Below are positions 11,236-23,642 of a stretch of DNA of 64,000 nt, piece after piece. The stretch spans positions 155,715,092 to 155,779,091 of the forward strand of contig CM043943.1 of the NCBI GenBank assembly GCA_014529385.2, read 5' to 3'. The translations under genes were made by a program, and so were the position numbers. The notes below the pieces were generated by a model. That model ran no database searches. It was not told the origin of the DNA and was given only the letters and a program-made list of their open reading frames with translations. The number at the start of each line of letters is the position of its first letter. Within the stretch, counting starts at the first letter, position 1. This DNA comes from Adiantum capillus-veneris. Taxonomy: Eukaryota > Streptophyta > Polypodiopsida > Polypodiales > Pteridaceae.

Positions 11236-12143
11236 AAGGTTTTTGGTGGTCAAACTTAATAATCTGGGAGTCCTAGTAAAGATGGGTTATGAAAGGTTGA
11301 TACAATCTGGAAGCTTGTAGCCCCGGCTCATTAATTACAGAGTTTATCCAAAAAAATAGGAGTTACAATATTCCCGATTTGTCAAAATAATAAGTATTTT
11401 ATAATGAGAACTCCCAAAAATGGTATCCATGCTAGCTTGTTGCTAACAGCCACGTACATTACACAAGATAGAAAATTTATGTGATAATTACGTGCACGTG
11501 TGGGGCAGTGTGCGTGCATGCGCATGCGGAGATTTGGCCAAGATGATCTGGGAGTGTAGATAAACGTTGAGTACTCAAGAAAGCACGTGAAGAAGTTGGT
11601 CTCCAGGAGGCTAGAGGCACTCGTTTTCATGGACAACTATAAGGAGCTCATTTGCAATTAATTGCATGGAAGATGCCTCCTTCAATTGTCTTGCCTCTAT
11701 GATACTTCACTGATCAATGATACCAATACTTCATGAGTGCCATCAAAGTTTTCCTAAACTTCAAAAGCATACACCACCACTCGCATCTTTGTAGCATCAC
11801 CCTTTCCTATCATTTTCCCATTCCTCCTCCTTGCCCTCCATTCCTCTCCCGTCGGTAGTTATCCCGCCTCATAGCAAAGTCAAAGCCACCCACCGTTTTT
11901 TCTCCACAGTCAACCCTCTCTCACCACCTCTACACCATGTGCACCAACCTCACCAACCTAAACAAATCTCCCGTGTGTTATATTAGGCCCTTCCAATAGT
12001 ACTTGAATACCATTTAGATTTCTCTTCGTGGCATCAATAAAACGTGCCCTGATACCATGTGAATTCCGTGTACTGATACCATGTGAATGCCAAAGAGGTT
12101 GTCGTTTATCACAAAATGGAGACATTATGATTGAGTATTACAT

Positions 12144-12170
12144 TGTGTGTGTGTGTGTGTGTGTGTGAGT

Positions 12171-12238
<68 letters not shown>
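12144..12238. repeat. (TG)n(GA)n compound microsatellite
   Basis: About 12 TG units, a short GAGT transition, then about 32 GA units. Confidence 0.97.
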
Positions 12239-12242
<4 letters not shown>

Positions 12243-13231
12243 GCAAAGAGATAGGCATAAGGGTGCTTTTAATCAAATGTGAGAAGGTGTGATCTGAATG
12301 GGTGCTCACATTGTTTGGCATGTGGCTCGATTAATTTATCTATCCAACACTGGAGGCGAAGTAGGTGGTGCCAGCTCTAGTTTTCTCACGCTTGTGAAGA
12401 TCGTCGATAATTTAGTGGTGAAGGCCACCTTTTGCACCCGATCAAGAGGCATGGTGGCCATTGTGGACGGTCATTTAACCATTCACCACAATAGTGGCTG
12501 CTTGCAACAAGTGCACAATAGAGATTTTGAAGCCTCCGCTACTTTGTGATAACTTTAGATGTACAACCCTTTTGTGTTGAGGTGCTAGTTGAATCCAACA
12601 TGCCATGATTATTTTCTTCAATATACCTTGGGTGTTGCTCTTATTTGCTCAAAAATTGTCTTCCCTTGGTTTTCTTTGCTCGTTGATTGGAAAGCCCCTC
12701 TACATATACTACCCACAAAAGAACATTTAAATGTTCAAAGACCAAGGAACCCAAATAAAACAAGGTTTTTTTTGTACAAAATACACTTAGATAGAAAATT
12801 TTATACAAATGAATAATAGCAGGTTGGTACAAGTCACCATCCTAAAAGGTACAAATTTCTTCCCAAACCTCGAACTTGAAACCAATCTTCCAATAATTAG
12901 TATAGTAACCAAAAACTTGAACCAAAGAAAGTAGCCCTCACGTGAACCCATAGAAACGACACAACATTCAGTTAGTATTGGCTCTGTATGCAAATGATAC
13001 ATGGGAATCCTCGTTGTTATCCATGTCACAAAGGGACAACTTTTTGGTGAAAGTAAACAATCATTAAAAGACAAATACATGGAAAAATGGCAGACATTTC
13101 AACCAGTACTACCCAAAAGCTCAACACCTTATTGCTGATTAGTTGTATGTTAATGAAAATGACTTAGGATCATCACAAGAGGTATTCATGTGCTAACAAT
13201 CTTTATAATTAATCTCCTTATTCTTGTAGGC

Positions 13232-13399
13232 TCATTTTAGATAGGTTCTTTTCCTAGTAATCGCCAGATTCTTAGTCGCAAAGAAGGCCACATAGTCAGC
13301 CCTTGCTGCTTTAAGTTTTAAGGAGATTTGTGCCCTCTTGATAGGATCAACAACATTACTCATCCGTGCAGTCAGCTTAAAGTTCAGTTCTTCTTGGTA
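13232..13399 (-). pseudogene. unrecognised coding-like fragment
   Basis: The minus strand is open for 55 codons to a TGA, with a composition unlike the AT-rich surroundings. It is Lys/Arg/Ala-rich and includes DPIKRAQISLKLKAARADYV. A stop lies directly upstream and I find no start codon or clear splice acceptor. I do not recognise it. It could be a remnant of a host exon or chance. Confidence 0.25.
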
Positions 13400-14108
13400 T
13401 CAATAGACATTTAATTTTGGGAAAAATTAGTATTGTAATCCGAATTGACACAACCTATTCTCCAACAAATTCTCAATGGTTTTGCCTTTATTAATTTATA
13501 GTGAACAACTCCAGCAAGTTTATTTCGAATTCCAACAAAAGTTGGAGGAGCTCGTGATACCAACAAATAGATGATATATGAATTCATCATAATACATGCT
13601 AAAGTAGGACACAATCAGCAAAGAAACATTGTGTATGTAAGGTTTCTAGTTTCTGAAACCTTAAATATTGTATAAAGCTTAGTTCAACTGATATGATTAT
13701 TGAAAAAGCAATGTAGAATTGTTCGACCGTGGCAAATATTGGTATTTTTGAAATCTTAAGCACAACAAACCTTGGGCTAGAAATTTTCAGAATCAGATTC
13801 CGATAAAATCTGGAAGAGTTACGGGCCCCAAGGTTACACTAGGAATTCAATTAGTTAAGTAAAATTGGATGGTTTCAGTAGTTATTATTATCAAAGACTT
13901 TCTTATCCTAAGGTTCTAGAATTTACTGACATTTTCAATTTTCATCATTAAAAATAAGTGAAATTAGTAAAAATCGATTCTGGAAGCTAGGGGGGCTGTG
14001 GGGAACCTGGCCGGGACTAGATTTAGCAGTAGGGGACGTTTTCTGACCTGTAGGGCTGCTTGGGATGCAAGTTATTGCCATTTTCCTGCCTGTGAGTACC
14101 CAGAAACC

Positions 14109-14117
14109 TATAAATAT
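14109..14117 (+). promoter_or_regulatory. TATA box of the G2 LTR
   Basis: TATAAATAT is followed about 40-60 bp downstream by a short GAGAGAC/GTCTCTC-type hairpin (around 14160-14182), as often seen near LTR transcript starts. Confidence 0.5.
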
Positions 14118-14559
14118 GACCCTTGCTTCACAATAAGACAGACTCCGAGCCTTGACACACTGTCTCTCATGTAGAGAGACCGCTACATAGAAATCACTAC
14201 AGATTAAGCTCTACTTGATTAAATTAAACGGTAATTAGCCTACTCTTTCTTAATTAGCAAGGCTATATTAACCTATTTTCTTAATAAATTAAAGATTAAG
14301 CCTGTGTATACTCAAAAATCCTCTCTTAATTAAATATTCTCTGTTGATTATTGTAATTAAAGTTAGGGATATTAAGCTAATTAATTATTATATCATATTA
14401 TGACTGAAATAATCCAAATTAATCATAAATTAATGGGAAATATATTAATTAAGTTTAGATTAAGTTGAGATAATTATCAGAGTTGCATTAGACAGTTATT
14501 AAGCTAGAAAAATTATCGTAATTTTTTTGGAGTAATTTTCATAATTAATTAAGCAGAAT

Positions 14560-16000
14560 TACACTATTTTGTAGAGAAAAATAAAGGGGAAAATAACGAA
14601 ATTGATTCAAAATGATTTGAGTTATATATTAGAGGTTAATTACATGTTAGGGAACTTGTGGTAATTATGTTAACCCCAAATAATTAATTTACCTAATTAC
14701 TTTAGCAAAATGACTTTGTTTTTAGGACAAATGAAAAGGGGAAAATTAGCAAATTGATTCAAAATGCTTTGAGTTATTTATCACGGGTTAATCACATGTT
14801 AGAAAACCCATGAAAATTATGTTGAGCTCAGATAATTAATTTACCTAATTATTTTAGCAGATTTACTCTGTTTTTAGGACAAATTAAAAGGGGAAAATTA
14901 GAAAATTGATTCAAAAAGCTTTGAGTTGTTTTCTAGAGGTTATATACATGTTAGGGAACCCATGATAATTTTTTTAAGCTCAGATATTAGTTTACCTAAT
15001 TATTTTAGTAGAATTACTTTGTTTTTAGAACAAATTAAAAGGGAGAAATTAGCAAATGGATTCAAAATTCTTCGAGATATTTATCAGAGGTTAATTACAT
15101 GTTAGGAAACTTGTGATAATTATTTTATCTTCAGAAAATTGAGTTTCCTAATTATTTTAGTAGAATTACTCTATTTTTAGGACAAATTAAAAGGGGGAAA
15201 TTAGCAAATGGATTCAAAATGCTTTGAGCTATTTGTCAGAGAATAACTACATGTTAGGCAACCCATGATAATTATGTTAACCTCAAATAATATAGTTTCA
15301 TAATTATGTTAGCAGAATTTCTCTATTTGTAGGAAAAAATAAAAAGGAGAAATTAGCAAATTGATTCGAAATGCTTTGAGTTATTTATCAGAGGTTAATT
15401 ACATGTTAATAAATCTATGATAATTATTTCAAGCTGAAATAATTAATTTATCTAATTACTTTAGCAAAATTACTTTGTTTTTAGGACAAGTTAAAAGGAA
15501 GAAATTAACAAATGGATTCAAATTGCTTTGAGTTATTTATCAGAGGTTAATTATATGTTAGAGAACCTGTGACAATTATTTCAAGCTCATATAATCAGTT
15601 TACCTAATTACTTTAGCAAAATTACTCTGTGTTTAGGACAAATTAAATGGGAGAAATTATCCAATTGATTCAAAATGCTTTGAGTTATTTGTCAAAGCTT
15701 AATTACACCTTAGGGGAACCCATGATAATTATTTTACCCTTAGATAATTAGTTTACTTAATTATCCCAGTAAAATTACATTATTTTAAGCGGAAAATGAA
15801 AGGGGGAAATTAGTAAATTAATCCAAAAACCTTTGATATAAATATCAGAGGTAGAACATGCTTTGAGAAATCTATGATAAATATCCCAACCTCAAATAAA
15901 TAGTTTAAGTATTTATCTTCAATAAAAGTAACCAATTTTGCGTATAAAATAGAGAAAAGAAATTAGTAAATGAATTTATATGGTTACCAAATAAATGCCG
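14560..16000. repeat. 152-bp tandem array, about 9-10 copies
   Basis: An anchor resembling ATTGATTCAAAATGC recurs at 14604, 14756, 14908, 15059, 15211, 15363, 15515, 15667, about 15820 and about 15972, a period of 151-153 bp. Each unit carries TTTGAGTTATTTATCAGAGG, then ACATGTTAGG, then CCTAATTA, then TTTTTAGGACAAATTAAAAG. The last two copies are more diverged. Confidence 0.95.
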
Positions 16001-16451
16001 GAGGTCCAAAATCATTATTGAAGGGTGAGAAAATTACCTCATCATAAATAGTTGGTATAACAAATTACTATCAGCAAAAATTTGCCTAAATTAGACCATA
16101 AGTATAGGAGGGTAAGGTTATAAATTAAATAAATGAAAATTCCTAAAGATAGAACATATCCAATTACAATTTAGGGTGAGTAATCCACTAACCGATAGAA
16201 ATTTATAATTTACTAAGGCTAAAATGGAATATAGACTAAGGATAAACCTAGTTAAATGGCTTCCTTAATTAAATGGTAATTATGGGAAATTATTAATAGT
16301 ACCAAGAGGTTACAGGAGAAATATCTCATCCAGTTAATTATCAAGGATACCTACTTACTCCAAAAATCCTTATATTTGGGTAAAAAGAAAGAAAAGAGAT
16401 TATTCAATTAAACCTCGAATCGATTAAGTCTTTTTATAAGGATAAGAAGTT

Positions 16452-16637
16452 ATGGCACCTGAAAGGACCTGAGTAAATTCTACATCTGATGATGAGGACG
16501 TAGCTCTAAAAAGAACTAGAGTGTCGCACGACGACGAAGCCGGGCCTAGTAGTAGGTCTACGAAGGAGAGTCTTCAGGCGCCAGCGCAGCAACAGATGTC
16601 CGATCAATCCCAGGTGGATTTCACATTATTCAATTAA
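16452..16637 (+). pseudogene. short coding-like block in the G2 LTR region
   Basis: ATG at 16452 opens six codons (MAPERT), then a TGA. From 16473 the same frame is open to a TAA at 16635 and reads a polar, Ser/Asp/Gln-rich segment (STSDDEDVALKRTRVSHDDE). GC content is clearly higher than in the flanking AT-rich sequence. A CAG/GTGGAT that could be a splice donor lies at about 16610. I do not recognise the protein. It may be an N-terminal exon or a captured fragment. Confidence 0.35.
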
Positions 16638-17742
16638 GTTTTTAAATAGTTTAAGTTCTTCTATAAGTTAGCCTTGCATACGTAAGGAGTGAGAAAGAAT
16701 CAGGAAAGGAATAATTGTCCAAAAACCGAAGGTATATTCCAACGTTCATTTGTTTATAATATAGGAATGGATTATTTGGGTTAAAACTGGTTGAATTAGG
16801 AAAGATATGATTGATCATCCTTAAGACAGCTTGTCTCAAGACACCTCCGACTCCTTGGTATATTTTGATGATAATGATTGGCTTTCTAGCCATGGATAAG
16901 TCGATTACCCCCATGAACGATGAGTTTCTACTCCGTGTCATGTCTTGTTGTTTCTACATGAGTTAGGATACCGTTTTTTATCCTAGGGGACCCGCCCGGT
17001 TGTATGGGCAATTGGTATGGTGTGTGGGCACGCTGAACCTTGGGTGGGGGTTTATCCACTCCGGATTATGAATAAGGAATGGGTGCCGTTTTTTCACCCT
17101 TAGGTGATCTTGAGACAAGAAGAGTACTGGTCATGGTTATTATGGATAATGTTTTGATTGACAGTACCCTCTCTTAAGTTTAAAGATGTCTGTTTGCTAA
17201 AAGAATGTTTTCAATACTATTTTCAAGGGCTGTTTTGATTAAATCCTGTTATGAAGGATAAAAGAAATCATTATTTTAATTGTGATAAGAACGTGGTAGT
17301 AATTAAATAACAAAAGAATCATGTGTGAGTGCGGGCTGGTAAGTGGGGATTAACTAAGGTTGTCAATCAAGGACGAGTGGACTTGATTAGTATGGTAACT
17401 ATCCATCCCTGCGCACTAAAACGTTTAGAAAACTTCTTCACTTGGAAGAGGAGTCCACCAACGGCTGTGCCCTCACATCTGTTAGGGGGAAAAAGCGTTG
17501 GTTGAGGATACCTTAGCCCAATTGTGGCAGTTATAGGGCCGAAATAGTTTTTTGGACTTTTAATACGTTGTCTCGTTTTCGCTGCGAGACAGGACTTCTA
17601 AGGCTATAGACTCAAGCCATTGTCAATGGTAAAGGTCTATTCCTTGGATTTTTCTTGTTTAGAGTCTGATTTTTATCGGACCTAGAGAACTGTCAAGGAT
17701 CCCATCCTGATCTTGGTGTCGGTGGGTTGGGGACTTTACAAG

Positions 17743-17754
17743 TGGTATCAGAGC
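17743..17754 (+). other. primer-binding site of G2, tRNA-Met type
   Basis: TGGTATCAGAGC is the exact complement expected for the 3' end of plant initiator tRNA-Met, 2 bp after the LTR end. Confidence 0.9.
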
Positions 17755-19341
17755 ATGTGTGAATTAAAGTCTTGGACCTAGGGAAAAGTTTAAGATGTTA
17801 GGTTGAAATAAGAGACCTTTGACAAATTCAATTAAAGAGGTAATTAATTGAAAAGAGAGAGAGAAAGAAAGAGAGAGAGTTATCTCCATCTTTGCAGGTA
17901 GATTTCCATCAGGCTTACCGCAAATCCATGGATTTCTACATTAGCTTTATGAGAGCTTGCCTAGGTCCTATGGTCTTAATAAATGATGAGTATATTGAGG
18001 GCCCTAAAGAAGGAGGGTGAGCAATTGAGAGCATAGGAGGAATTGAGAACAAAATGTGGTTGTGAGCTCAAAGAAATCAATGCCAAGGTAGTAGCCATCT
18101 AGGCTTGTTTGTAGGCATAGAGGAGGCGCAACCTTTAGTCAAAATCACTACTAGACTAAAGGACTTGGTGACATAATCAAATCCTCATCATAAGAGGGGC
18201 TCTAAGCACTAGTCATTGTGGCCTAGAAGCAGGAAAGAAAGGTTCTTGTAGTAAGATATAGGGGCAAGAAGAACAAGAAATAAGGGGTTGTAGAGGGGGT
18301 ATATTTGATACTAATGAGTTTTTAGATGTTGATCCAAATATGTCGCTATATTTAAAAGATTTCAAGCAAGTTTAATACATTCATCAAAATTTTAGTGTAG
18401 TTTAAGTGAAGAAAAGTCTATGTGTTATATTCACCAATTGAAATTGTATGTCTCATACATGTGAAAATTAAATACTAAAATCATTATGGCATTTAATTAT
18501 GTAGTAATGCAATTGGTTGTGGTTCCCAAAGACGGGGAAGGGCTTACTTTACTTATAATTTCCCTAGAGTAATCAAGCTAATTTAGTGTGTGTCACCAAA
18601 GATTTTGATGATTCTCATAATCATATTGATGAGAGTGAGAGTATAGATATTGGGTTGGCTTTAGTGGTTCAAGATCCTAGGCAAGAAAATACTTTAATGG
18701 AGCTTGTCCATGTTTCAATCGTGAAAGTTCACTTAATGATTGATGTCTTTTTTTTTTCTTGTAGTGTGATATTTCTATCGTGTTTTTAGTGCATAGATGC
18801 AAATTCACTCCCTCCACTTTACATTGCAGAGAGCGCACCCAAATCTTTTTTTCCTTGTTGATCTAAGCTTTGGGATCGTGGTGTGTTTTGCAATATCTCC
18901 TCCTCTATAGCTCTTATGTATTGTAATATTTGAAAAGTCATTGTCATGTCACTTAATATATGATTATTTGTGTATAACACTCAAGTTTGTTTTGTATTTA
19001 TGGTGTGCAATGTCTTTTGATTTATTTATTTGTCATACTCTACGACCATCTCTTTTCCCTTCTCACTTTTGAAAGTTTTTCTAGTCCACAAATAGATTTA
19101 TTGAGGGCCTCGCTCTTTTTTTTCATCGCTCAAAAAAACTCGCTCACCATTTTATAAGACTCTATGTAGATAATAAAAACACACATAATAGCACCTAGAA
19201 CCAATCCTACAACTGGTTCAGGACCAGGATCCTAGGATTGCTCACCTATGGAAAATCTTAGATTCAACCTTTTGTAAATTATCTCTTCTAGAATTTAAAT
19301 TTTGGAGCCATATCTGACTATGCCTCTTTCAAGCTATTTCC
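17755..19341. other. decayed interior of G2; no gene recognised
   Basis: This stretch follows the primer site and should hold the G2 leader and gag, but no gag motif is recognisable. A 67-codon frame at 18586-18789 has no known domain. Short GA-rich patches lie near 17850-17880. Confidence 0.4.
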
Positions 19342-20423
19342 TTGTATCAAGGTCTGTATTTACCAATGGAGCCTCTTTCAAGGGCATCTCTTTTGGTGCT
19401 AATATGCATACAAGATGCTGAGGTGTCAGCTCTTATTGTGACCTCCTTTAGTAACCCTAATGCCTCCATGATTCACACAATTTCCTTTGACAAATGGGTC
19501 AAAACTTTGGTTTTTTTTGTTAAAAATAGTAAGGAAGGTATCTCGGTTATTATTACTGATATTATTTCTAATATCCAAACTATCTCAAAACCTCATAAAG
19601 AAGATTTGACTAATTTCTCTTTGGATTGTGTTGAACTTGATAATCTCCTCAGGAAGCAATGTGGGCTCATCTTGAGCTTTGTTACGGCCCCGAATGTTCG
19701 AATTCTCCCTCCTACCAACAATCTGTTTTGTAGAGATGCTACTGTTGCTGAAGCCGTTAAAGAGTTTCAAAAAGATTTATGTTTCTTAGTGAGACATCAC
19801 GCTTGGAATTGGTACCTAAGGTGTCTAGAATATCTCCCTTTCTACCTATATGACATGTGGAGGTTGAATCTTTGGGGGTGGAACATAAGCTTTGGTTAGT
19901 CCCTAATAAAGGTTTTCTAGAACCCATCTCATGGGTAATTTTGTCAAATCTACCAACAACTATAATGGAGGATTCTTGGCTAAAAGTACTTAAAGGAGTG
20001 CAATATTTGAACAAGGGTGAGGTTATTAAAGCCCCGTTTAACATGACCTTTTTGGACTCTAAGAATTATGGCTCTAATGCAGGTCTTTATGTGAGAACCA
20101 AAGGTATCATGGAATTCAATAAAAATAATGCTGATTAATATGTTGAATCAGTCTATAATATTTACACATTGTATCTCAAGTGTGCTTGCACATTTCTTGA
20201 CACTAAAGCGTATTGCGAGTCAAGAATTATATGGTTCGACCATGCTGTTTGGTTTGCTCTCAACAATTTGAAATATATATTCCTAGAGAAGCCTACCTCC
20301 TTTCATCTTAATCTCAGCTTCTCTTGGTTATGTGGACAGACCAAGGAGTTGGTATTGGAAAAAATTGCTTTCATACAATTTTGTACCTTTGTAATGGAAA
20401 TGGCTTATGAACTTTGCAAATAA
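19342..20423 (+). pseudogene. unrecognised gene remnant of about 360 codons
   Basis: Frame 19342-19899 runs to about 19850. Coding sense then moves to the frame of 19857-20138, and after one in-frame TAA at 20136-20138 the same frame continues to 20423. Together they cover about 360 codons with one frameshift and one stop. Composition is protein-like and distinct patches recur in order: FDKWVKTLVFFVKN, LDCVELDNLLRKQCG, WLVPNKGFLEPISWVIL, CESRIIWFDHAVWF. I recognise no family. It ends close to the G3 LTR, which may have interrupted it. Confidence 0.45.
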
Positions 20424-21455
20424 TAGAATTAAGAGAACTAGAGTGAGCATTTTTATGAGACTACTTTGTGAACATAGAGGGTGCACTTAATTAGCAGTAG
20501 CAACATAACCATTATACTTAATTAAATTGGCATGAACAATACTTTTGTAAGAAAGAGAGTTAGAGAACTTGACAACAGTTGAGGACCAGATTTATGTGGA
20601 GCCGGTCCGCCCTCCAATAGGCTTTTGTATTATAGATTCTCCCATAAAGAGAGACTTGGTACAATACAATCTTTGTGTTCCTTGTGGCCTAGGTGATGCT
20701 ATGAATATGGAAAGCTTCATGCATCATGAGCATAACATAAACTTTGTAAAAGCATTAACCATCCCCAGCCTCAGTCCAAAGGCCTCAAAAACATTTGAAG
20801 GTGGAGAGAGCTAGTGGGGAATGAGGGTAGGGAAGCGGAAGGAGAATCATTCTTAGGAGAAAGAAATAGTTCTTCACTTATCATCACTCTTCTTGCTTAG
20901 CATAGCATAATAGCATAGTAATGAAGATGGAGAAGATGGCAAGCTTAAGCATTGAAACATGGCTCTTTGTTGGATTTGCATTCCATAGCCAAGAGTGTTG
21001 GTGTAGGCTCTCAACTTCTCAACAAGCTTGGAGAAGGAGATGGAGTTCTTGCACTTTCACCAAGTGAGAATGATCATGTGAGTGTGTGTGAGAGAGAGTA
21101 TACCCCCCAAGCACACCCCCAGCTTTCTTTGGTCGACCCCCCTTTGTAGCTCATGCTAGAAATTGATTGGACCCCTACAAGCGTAGCCAATCACATTCAT
21201 AGTGTATATCAAGCAACCATGCTATCATTAGGACAAGTGTCCCCCTTTTCCCTTTGAAAAAGAGGATTTGATAAATGCATAAACAATTAACTTAAATAGC
21301 TAAATTATCATTGGACCACTTTAGAGGTCAACCAATAGGCTTTAGGCACCTTATGAGGGCAACATATAGAGGAGCTTGACATGTGTCCCTGCTGCCTCTT
21401 TAGACTAGGCTTGCCTTGAGTGAGGGTGTGTGTGTTCTCTCTTATTCTCCTACAA

Positions 21456-21507
21456 GTAGGGATCACCCCCCCATGTGTAGGGATCACCCCCCCATGTGTA
21501 GGGATCC
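21456..21507. repeat. 21-bp tandem repeat in the G3 LTR
   Basis: GTAGGGATCAC followed by a C-run and CATGT is repeated about 2.4 times with period 21. The G4 LTR has only one copy of GTAGGGAT here. Confidence 0.9.
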
Positions 21508-21580
21508 TTGTTGACTTTTGGAACACCTTAAGCCCCTCAAACACCTTAGTCATGGAGCACCTTAGCAACTTAGTCACATT

Positions 21581-21651
21581 AAGCACCTTAGTCAGCAAGC
21601 ATGACAAGCACCTCAAGCACCTTAGTCAGCAAGCACGACAAGCACCTCAAG
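21581..21651. repeat. 34-bp tandem duplication in the G3 LTR
   Basis: AAGCACCTTAGTCAGCAAGC and its following 14 bp occur twice with one difference. Further CACCTTAG blocks lie just upstream. Confidence 0.9.
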
Positions 21652-21959
21652 CTTGGGCCGGGTTCCCACCTCAAGCACAAACCTAGCTTGCCTAAGGTCC
21701 TAGGTCTAAGGACCTCTATCATTAACCTTTGGAGGTCTTTAATGAAGATAAATCTAAGGTCTTTCAAGCTCCATTAGCTAGTATTGATCTTTGACAGACC
21801 GTCTCTCATTTGGACCCATTAACTTTAGCCCCATGTCAAGATAGATCCATAAGCACATGTCTAAATTCTAACCCTTGTTCTTGTTTATTATCCCACATTA
21901 AATTATCAATTTAATACGCAAAAATCATCTGGGTTGGTTAGGTATTAGATTTTACGACA

Positions 21960-21973
21960 TTACCTCTCTCTTG
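21960..21973 (-). other. polypurine tract of G3
   Basis: The minus strand reads CAAGAGAGAGGTAA directly before the LTR start TGTC. The same tract is present in G4 at 60433-60446, which supports its role as second-strand primer. Confidence 0.7.
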
Positions 21974-22301
21974 AAATCATAATCGTCCTTGACTATGAGG
22001 CAGAAGAGATAAAGCCTTACTCATTAGTCGATGTTTCTTAGCGGGTAGAGGATCTCTTTTAACCCTAAGACATCATTCCAAGATGGATGACTAATCCATT
22101 TGGGGCTTGGAAGACTTAACTGCCACAAGCATGTTTGCTCTTGAGTCCATTTCATTCTCCCAAAGTAGAGTGACAAATTCTACTTGGTGTTTGAGAGACT
22201 TCGTTATCACAAACATGATTCTAAGCATGCATACTACTTAAATTTTTGCACAATAAAAAGAGAATTAGTCTTATAAGACAAAAACAAACATGTACATTTG
22301 C

Positions 22302-23590
22302 TTACTCTAATGTAGCATTGTAAGCATTGACAAGTTTCATAGTATCCTTAAGTTGTACTCCTTGCATCCATCTAGCATCTTCAAAAGGATAATTTTTGGA
22401 CATATTAAGATATCTTCGGATAATCTTACCATGCCGTAGCATCTTTTCTCGATGTTGAAGGATAGCTTCGGGTTGTAGCACCTCTTGGTCTTCAATTTTT
22501 GGGGGGTCTTCAATAATTGGTTTACTTGGTGGCTCTCCTTTGTAGGGCTTAAGTAGGCTCACATGAAAAGCATTGTGTATGAGCCAATGGTTAGGCAACT
22601 TGAGTTGATAAGCCATGTCATTGATTGGCTTCAAGATTTGAAAAGGACCATGCCCGTAGGATTTTGCCGGTTGTTTTCCTTAATCAAGCCTTGGGAGACT
22701 TGCGTAAGACCCAATCATTTTCTTTGAACATTAAGGCCCTTTTGTGCTTATCAGCATTAGCCTTTTTCCTTTGTTAAGAGATGGATATAGCTTCCTTAAT
22801 CTTTTGGAAAGAGTCTTGTAGGTCACGGCTATACTCATCAGCATCAAAGATCTTCCCATGTACTTTAAGTAGCAAGGGACTTTTAGGTCTTCCACCTATG
22901 ATCTCAAAAAGTACCTTTCCCTTATTAGTACGTAAAGTATTATTATATGCATACTCTACAAGAGTAAGTACTTCTCCCATTGTGAGTGTTGATCTACTTT
23001 TGTAACATAAGTCTTTAGTAGATTGAGAATTGTAAGATTGTTTATCTTACTTAGGCCATCTGTTTCTGGGTGATAGGCCAAAGATAAATTCAATCTTGTA
23101 TCTAGAATTTCAAAGAGACCTTTCCAAAAATTACTGGTCATTCTAGGATCTCTATCTGACACAATGGATTTGGCAATCCATGGTGTTTAAAAATCTGAGA
23201 TATGAAGAGAGTTGCTATTTGGTGTGCCTTAATAGTCTTTTTCAGAGAAATAAAGTGTGCTTGCTTGCTAAACCTATTGTCTATTGTCCATATTCCTGTA
23301 TTCCCATGGATAGAATTGGGTAATCCAAAGATAAAATATATGGATATACTCTCCCATGGTGAATTAGGGATTGGCAATGGCTAGAGTAGCCCAGGTTGCT
23401 TCCCTCTATCATACTTGATCTTTTGACATACCACATATTTTGAAACATACTCTTGTATGTCTACTTTCATGGTAGGCCAATAAAAGTCTCTACTCCTCCT
23501 CAAAGAGTAGGTTGAATTCCTCTATGCCCCGCATAGGGAGGGTCATGGGATTCATACACGACTTTCTCACGAAGGGAGTGGGTAACACAG
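22302..23590 (-). pseudogene. integrase with chromodomain-like tail (G3)
   Basis: Broken minus-strand frames cover, in order, the zinc-binding region, the core, and the C-terminal region. Core landmarks are FSKQAHFI, SDRDPRMTSNF and LAYHPETDGLSK. The first catalytic Asp is replaced by Tyr (SISIYFI) and the catalytic Glu by Lys (DGLSK), so the DDE triad is lost. The final frame (22634-22302) has HNAFHVSLLKPY followed by PEAILQHREKMLR and YPFEDARWM, which resembles a plant chromovirus chromodomain. Chromodomains guide insertion into heterochromatin. Confidence 0.8.
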
Positions 23591-23637
23591 CCTATTTCCA
23601 TGGAGAAGATAAAATGGTTCTTCTTTCTTCCCCAATG

Positions 23638-23642
23638 CAAGG
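23638..23642. other. target-site duplication CAAGG (left copy)
   Basis: CAAGG directly precedes the copia-type LTR start. The identical CAAGG follows the second LTR at 26297-26301. G4 has a single uninterrupted TGCAAGGGC at the same place, which is the empty site. Confidence 0.93.

Larger units (their letters stand above)
11240..13900. other. no gene recognised
   Basis: Apart from a (TG)n(GA)n microsatellite and one 56-codon frame (13232-13399), listed separately, I see no protein domain, RNA gene or element end here. Short frames such as 12298-12549 show no recognisable motif. Confidence 0.5.
13900..17740 (+). repeat. very long 5' LTR of element G2 (start approximate)
   Basis: The right end is well placed: ...GGACTTTACA, then AG, then a perfect tRNA-Met primer site at 17743. 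A TATA box at 14109 followed by transcript-like sequence suggests that U3 begins somewhat upstream, so the LTR would be about 3.6-4 kb. LTRs this long are known in some plant chromoviruses. The interior holds a 152-bp tandem array. The partner LTR is not in the window, so the left end is a guess. Confidence 0.55.
20500..21959 (-). repeat. LTR of chromovirus-like element G3 (left end approximate)
   Basis: The sequence is homologous along its length to the LTR at 58872-60432 (shared GACAACAGTTGAGGACC, GGAGCCGGTCC, CCAAGAGTGTTG-type and TGACATGTGTCCC blocks). On the minus strand it begins TGTCG right after a purine tract (21960-21973). The left end is blurred because homology fades near 20500. 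Two internal tandem repeats are listed below. Confidence 0.75.

Noticed and set aside
12298-12549. 83-codon frame as a gene
   Set aside because: No recognisable motif, no splice or promoter context, and a length expected by chance.
14560-16000. CRISPR-like array
   Set aside because: Units are 152 bp with no constant-repeat/unique-spacer structure, and the context is a plant retrotransposon. It is an ordinary tandem repeat.
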